From: Acholeplasmatales bacterium Tener_01
GTDB taxonomy: Bacteria > Bacillota_I > Bacilli_A > ML615J-28 > CAG-698
Assembly: GCA_001604495.1 (NCBI GenBank)
Contig: LVBR01000025.1
Coordinates: 1-9,696 of the forward strand
Length of the DNA: 9,696 nt
Reading direction: 5' to 3'
In this document: positions 6,738-9,696 of the stretch, piece after piece
Numbering within the stretch: position 1 is the first letter of the stretch
Layout: each line of letters opens with the position of its first letter
Notes under the pieces: model-generated
Databases searched by the model: none
The model's input: the letters and a program-made list of their open reading frames with translations, nothing else
Told to the model about the DNA's origin: nothing
Translations under genes and position numbers: made by a program

Positions 6738-8068
6738 TATTTATTACCTCCTCGCTTTTTAATTTCACTAACAAAGGCATCAATAACATCCTTAGTCTTT
6801 GTCTCAGTTGCACAGAATATTACTTTATCACCTAATACTTCGCCACCTAAAAAGCCTTTCTTTTCTAAAGCCTTATTAACTTTAGCCATATTAAGCTTAG
6901 TCTTTAAAGTAAATTCTTTTACAAAGTCACAATCTGTTACTTTTTCAAATAACTTAGTCTTTAAAAGTTCATCTTGTAAGTAGTGGCTGTTTTGGTAACA
7001 CATATCTTGAGTTTCATATAAGCCCCTCTTACCCATTAAGCTAGCATAAATTGTAACAGTTAATGCCATTAAACTTTGATTTGAACAAATATTAGATGTT
7101 GCTTTTTCACGACGAATATGTTGTTCACGTGCTTGAAGTGTTAAAACGTATCCTCTACGTCCATCTTTATCGTTAGTCATACCAACGATTCTACCTGGAA
7201 TTTTACGAAGTAAGGCTTCACGACAAGCGATGTAACCAACATATGGTCCACCAAAGCTCTTATTAATTCCAAGTGCTTGGGCATCGCCACATACAATATC
7301 AGCACCAATTTCGCTAGGTGTCTTAATATATGAGAAACATGAAATATCACTATTTAAAATAAGTAGTGATTTGTTTTCTTTAATTTTATCAATAAAGCTA
7401 AAGTCTTCTAAATAACCGTAGTAGTTAGGATAAGCTGAAACTACACAACCAACATCACTATCTAGTTTTTTAAGTAGTTCATCTTTATCAGTTACTAAAT
7501 CTAATTCATTGATATATTCAATTTCATAGCCCTTAAAATGGGTATAAGTCTTAATAACATTTAAAACTCTAGGGTTTAAAGTCTTACTAACTAAAGCTTT
7601 TTTACGTCTTGTTTGTGACAAAGCCATCATAATTGATTCAAATGTGGCTGTGGCACCATCGTACATTGAAGCATTCGCTACATCCATTCCAGTTAATTCA
7701 CATACGATTGATTGGAATTCAAAAATATACTGCAATGTTCCTTGGCTGATTTCAGCTTGGTAAGGAGTGTAGCTTGTTAAAAACTCTTGACGGCTTGTTA
7801 AGGTATCGATAACACTTGGAACATAGCAATCATAGCTTCCACAACCTTTAAAACTAATTAAAGGTTTATTAAGCTTACTGATATTATTAATTCTATCTCT
7901 CAATTCAACTTCACTTAAAGCACCTTCAAGCGCTACTTCGTCTATTTTTATTGAATCAGGGATATCATTAAATAAATCTTCGATTCTATCTACTCCAATT
8001 TTATCAAGCATTTCCTTAATATCACCATCTGTGTGCGGAAAATACTTAAAAGGTTTGATTTGTTCCAT
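6737..8068 (-). CDS. gcvPA: Glycine dehydrogenase (decarboxylating) subunit 1, P-protein alpha part
   Basis: The partner subunit of the heteromeric P-protein, 443 residues, full length for the family. It has the PLP-transferase fold but not the cofactor lysine, which lies in GcvPB. Conserved stretches are TPYQAEISQGTLQ (101-113), ELTGMDVANASMYDGATA (124-141), GINKSFGGPYVG (267-278), KIPGRIVG (289-296) and AREQHIRREKATSNICSNQ (313-331). Its ATG shares one base with the gcvH stop and the gene ends the same way with gcvPB, so H, PA and PB are tightly coupled. No truncation or frameshift is seen. Confidence 0.96.
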   Translation of the reverse strand: MEQIKPFKYFPHTDGDIKEMLDKIGVDRIEDLFNDIPDSIKIDEVALEGALSEVELRDRINNISKLNKPLISFKGCGSYDCYVPSVIDTLTSRQEFLTSYTPYQAEISQGTLQYIFEFQSIVCELTGMDVANASMYDGATATFESIMMALSQTRRKKALVSKTLNPRVLNVIKTYTHFKGYEIEYINELDLVTDKDELLKKLDSDVGCVVSAYPNYYGYLEDFSFIDKIKENKSLLILNSDISCFSYIKTPSEIGADIVCGDAQALGINKSFGGPYVGYIACREALLRKIPGRIVGMTNDKDGRRGYVLTLQAREQHIRREKATSNICSNQSLMALTVTIYASLMGKRGLYETQDMCYQNSHYLQDELLKTKLFEKVTDCDFVKEFTLKTKLNMAKVNKALEKKGFLGGEVLGDKVIFCATETKTKDVIDAFVSEIKKRGGNK

Positions 8069-8439
8069 TATTTTGTTAATTCCTCATATTTAGCGCTATC
8101 TAGTAAGTTATTAACTTCGTCTAAATCACTTGCTTCAATCTTTAGAATCCAGTTTTTATATGGATCATCGTTAACAAGTTCAGGATTGTCGATAACTTCT
8201 TCGTTAACTTCTAATACTTTTCCACTTAAAGGAGCATTAAGATCACTAGCAGCTTTAACACTTTCAATTGCTCCACATTCACTAAATTGATTTACATCTT
8301 CACCAACAAATCCTTCAACGTAAACAACGCTTCCTAAACTATGTTGAGCATAATCAGTAACACCAACAGTTGCCAAATTACCTTCTAATTTAACCCATTC
8401 ATGAGATTTTGTGTACAATAAATCATTTAAAACTTTCAT
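8068..8439 (-). CDS. gcvH: Glycine cleavage system H protein (lipoyl carrier)
   Basis: A small acidic carrier of 123 residues whose lipoyl-lysine arm moves the aminomethyl group from P- to T-protein and is then reoxidised by the L-protein. Family landmarks are the N-terminal YTKSHEWVK (9-17), GVTDYAQHSLGSVVYVE (26-42), the lipoylation site K62 in ESVKAASDLNAP (59-70), GKVLEVN and the PYKNWILKI segment near the C-terminus. AAGGAG seven bases before the ATG supports the start. It lies 14 bases after gcvT and its stop overlaps the gcvPA start by one base. A lipoate ligase probably encoded just upstream of gcvT would modify K62. Confidence 0.96.
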   Translation of the reverse strand: MKVLNDLLYTKSHEWVKLEGNLATVGVTDYAQHSLGSVVYVEGFVGEDVNQFSECGAIESVKAASDLNAPLSGKVLEVNEEVIDNPELVNDDPYKNWILKIEASDLDEVNNLLDSAKYEELTK

Positions 8440-8453
8440 TTTCTTTCTCCTTC

Positions 8454-9563
8454 TTATTTAACATATTTTTTCTTCATAAATTTTTTATCACGAATTTTAG
8501 CTTTAATTACTCTTCCACGAATAACTATGCCAATTTCTTTGCCTAATTCAGTGTAATTAATATCAACATAACCTAAAGCAACTGGCCTGTCAACTCTACT
8601 GCTTTCAGTTTGAGGGATCATGTAGCCGGTTGTAACGTATCCAATTATGTTATTTGTATCTAAATCACATAATTCATAGCCACCACGAGCAATTCCACGG
8701 TCGATTAACTCTATTCCAACAAGTTTTCTCTTTGGATTTTCTTTGTATTTTAAAAGAGCATCACGACCAATAAAGTCTTTATCGTAGCATATAGCATAAT
8801 TTAAGCATGCTTCAACTGGATTAATTTCATCGCTAATTTCATGACCATATAGAGGCATATTAGCTTCAAATCTTAGTGTATCTCTACATCCTAGTCCGCA
8901 TAAAGCTACATTATATTTATTAACAAGTAAATCGAATAATTCAATAATATCACAAGGTTTAGCATAAATTTCAAAACCATCTTCGCCAGTATAGCCACTT
9001 CTACTTACTAACATCTTCTTATTATTGACATTGAATTCATCAAAATCAAATAATTTAAGACTAGTTACTTTTTTGTCACTTATTTTTTCCATAATTTTAA
9101 TGGCATTTGGTCCTTGAAGAGCAAGTTGGCCAAATTCATCGGATAAGTTTTCTACTTTAACATCAAAATTCTTGGCAAATTTATTAAAATAAGCAAAGTC
9201 TTTATCAGTATTTGAAGCATTACAGATGACTAATACTTTAGAATCACTGTATTTATACATCATTAGATCATCAACACATGTAGCATTATCATATAACATT
9301 ACTCCATATGTCATTTTCATTAGTGGAGCAGTTGTTATTGATGAAGTTACCATGTAATCTAGGAAGCGCGATGCATCTTTCCCTGTTACAAGTACTTCTC
9401 CCATGTGACTAACATCAAATAATCCCACATCGCCTCTTACAGCTTTATGTTCTTCAGTGATGCCAGTATACTCAATTGGCATTAAAAATCCACCAAATTC
9501 AACAATTTTTCCACCATGATCTAGGTGTTTTTGATACAAACAAGTCTTTTTGATATTATCCAT
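8454..9563 (-). CDS. gcvT: Aminomethyltransferase (T-protein of the glycine cleavage system)
   Basis: This enzyme releases ammonia from aminomethyl-GcvH and transfers the one-carbon unit to tetrahydrofolate, giving 5,10-methylene-THF. It has 369 residues, normal for the family. Visible motifs are EFGGFLMPIEYTGI (22-35), LFDVSHMGE (48-56), CVDDLMMYK (96-104) with the conserved acidic residue of the folate site at D98 or D99, LALQGPNA, SRSGYTGEDGFEI, CGLGCRDTLRFEA and DFIGRDAL, followed by the C-terminal barrel domain. The usual GWE in the first motif is GFL here, a mild deviation. The ribosome site GGGAG lies in the last codons of the upstream gene, whose TAA ends two bases before this ATG, so the genes are coupled. 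Confidence 0.96.
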   Translation of the reverse strand: MDNIKKTCLYQKHLDHGGKIVEFGGFLMPIEYTGITEEHKAVRGDVGLFDVSHMGEVLVTGKDASRFLDYMVTSSITTAPLMKMTYGVMLYDNATCVDDLMMYKYSDSKVLVICNASNTDKDFAYFNKFAKNFDVKVENLSDEFGQLALQGPNAIKIMEKISDKKVTSLKLFDFDEFNVNNKKMLVSRSGYTGEDGFEIYAKPCDIIELFDLLVNKYNVALCGLGCRDTLRFEANMPLYGHEISDEINPVEACLNYAICYDKDFIGRDALLKYKENPKRKLVGIELIDRGIARGGYELCDLDTNNIIGYVTTGYMIPQTESSRVDRPVALGYVDINYTELGKEIGIVIRGRVIKAKIRDKKFMKKKYVK

Positions 9564-9565
9564 AT

Positions 9566-9696
9566 TTACTCTCCCATTATTTTCTTTATATCAAGGTTCG
9601 TACAATCTAAAATGTATTCACCGATATTCGCACTATCTATTTTATCCCAAATCACTTCTTTTTTAAACTCTAAACCAATAAATTTTTCAAAATATT
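9566..9696 (-). CDS. C-terminal fragment of a probable lipoate-protein ligase, 5'-partial
   Basis: A minus-strand frame enters from the right edge and gives 42 residues ending ...NLDIKKIMGE before a TAA at 9566-9568, two bases upstream of gcvT. The pattern EKFIGLEFKKEVIWDKI followed by a short helix and final IKKIM resembles the C-terminal accessory domain of LplA-type lipoate ligases, whose last residues often read like LxGxxYxxExxxxxL. Such ligases are commonly found beside gcv genes and would lipoylate GcvH. The fragment is too short to prove this and contains no catalytic motif; the assignment leans on context. That it is a real coding end is well supported, because the other two frames close immediately and its stop sits neatly before gcvT. 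Confidence 0.55.
   Translation of the reverse strand, partial: YFEKFIGLEFKKEVIWDKIDSANIGEYILDCTNLDIKKIMGE

Noticed and set aside
9564..9696. Possible glycine riboswitch leader before gcvT
   Set aside because: The stretch is read as a continuing coding frame that stops two bases before gcvT, and no riboswitch-like paired elements were seen; any riboswitch would lie beyond the right edge.
2355..9696. Alternative genetic code with TGA as tryptophan, suggested by Mollicute-like features and all-TAA stops
   Set aside because: Tryptophans are encoded by TGG and all proteins reach normal family lengths without reading through TGA.

Overview
The window looks like chromosomal DNA from a low-GC member of the Bacillota/Mycoplasmatota side of the tree, for example an uncultured gut Bacilli lineage near Erysipelotrichales, RF39 or Acholeplasmatales. 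This placement is inferred from AT-rich codon use, purine-rich Shine-Dalgarno sites (AGGAG type), a two-subunit (PA/PB) glycine decarboxylase and the protein families present. The genetic code is standard: tryptophan is written TGG, no in-frame TGA is needed, and every stop seen is TAA. The exact taxon cannot be fixed from the sequence alone.

Left region (1-2260, minus strand): one very long reading frame of 753 codons that runs off the left edge. It joins a zinc N-acetylmuramoyl-L-alanine amidase (amidase_2 type), a short Ig-like linker and a complete iron-sulfur aldo/keto reductase. I read this frame codon by codon and found no stop or frameshift. This unusual fusion is the most interesting item in the window.

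Middle-left (2261-3361): a 94-bp divergent promoter region, with an extended -10 element on each strand, separates the fusion gene from a two-gene plus-strand operon. The operon encodes a cyclophilin-type peptidyl-prolyl isomerase followed directly by a YdcF/DUF218 protein, and ends in a clear intrinsic terminator (3329-3361).

Middle (3360-3988): a decaying ORF6N-domain (phage/mobile-element type) gene on the minus strand. Its DNA-binding N-terminus is intact, but the frame stops at 98 codons and a C-terminal tail survives in another frame. Two notable inverted repeats and the terminator of the next operon also lie here.

Right (3989-9696, minus strand): a compact glycine cleavage operon. Reading in the direction of transcription, it runs: end of a probable lipoate-protein ligase (partial, at the right edge), gcvT, gcvH, gcvPA (gcvPB's partner subunit 1), gcvPB (subunit 2) and lpdA. 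Junctions overlap by one to eight bases or are separated by 2-14 bases, so the genes are probably co-transcribed and translationally coupled. Together they encode all proteins needed to split glycine into CO2, ammonia and methylene-tetrahydrofolate with NADH formation, plus the enzyme that probably attaches lipoate to GcvH. The operon promoter lies beyond the right edge; the terminator is at 3931-3967.
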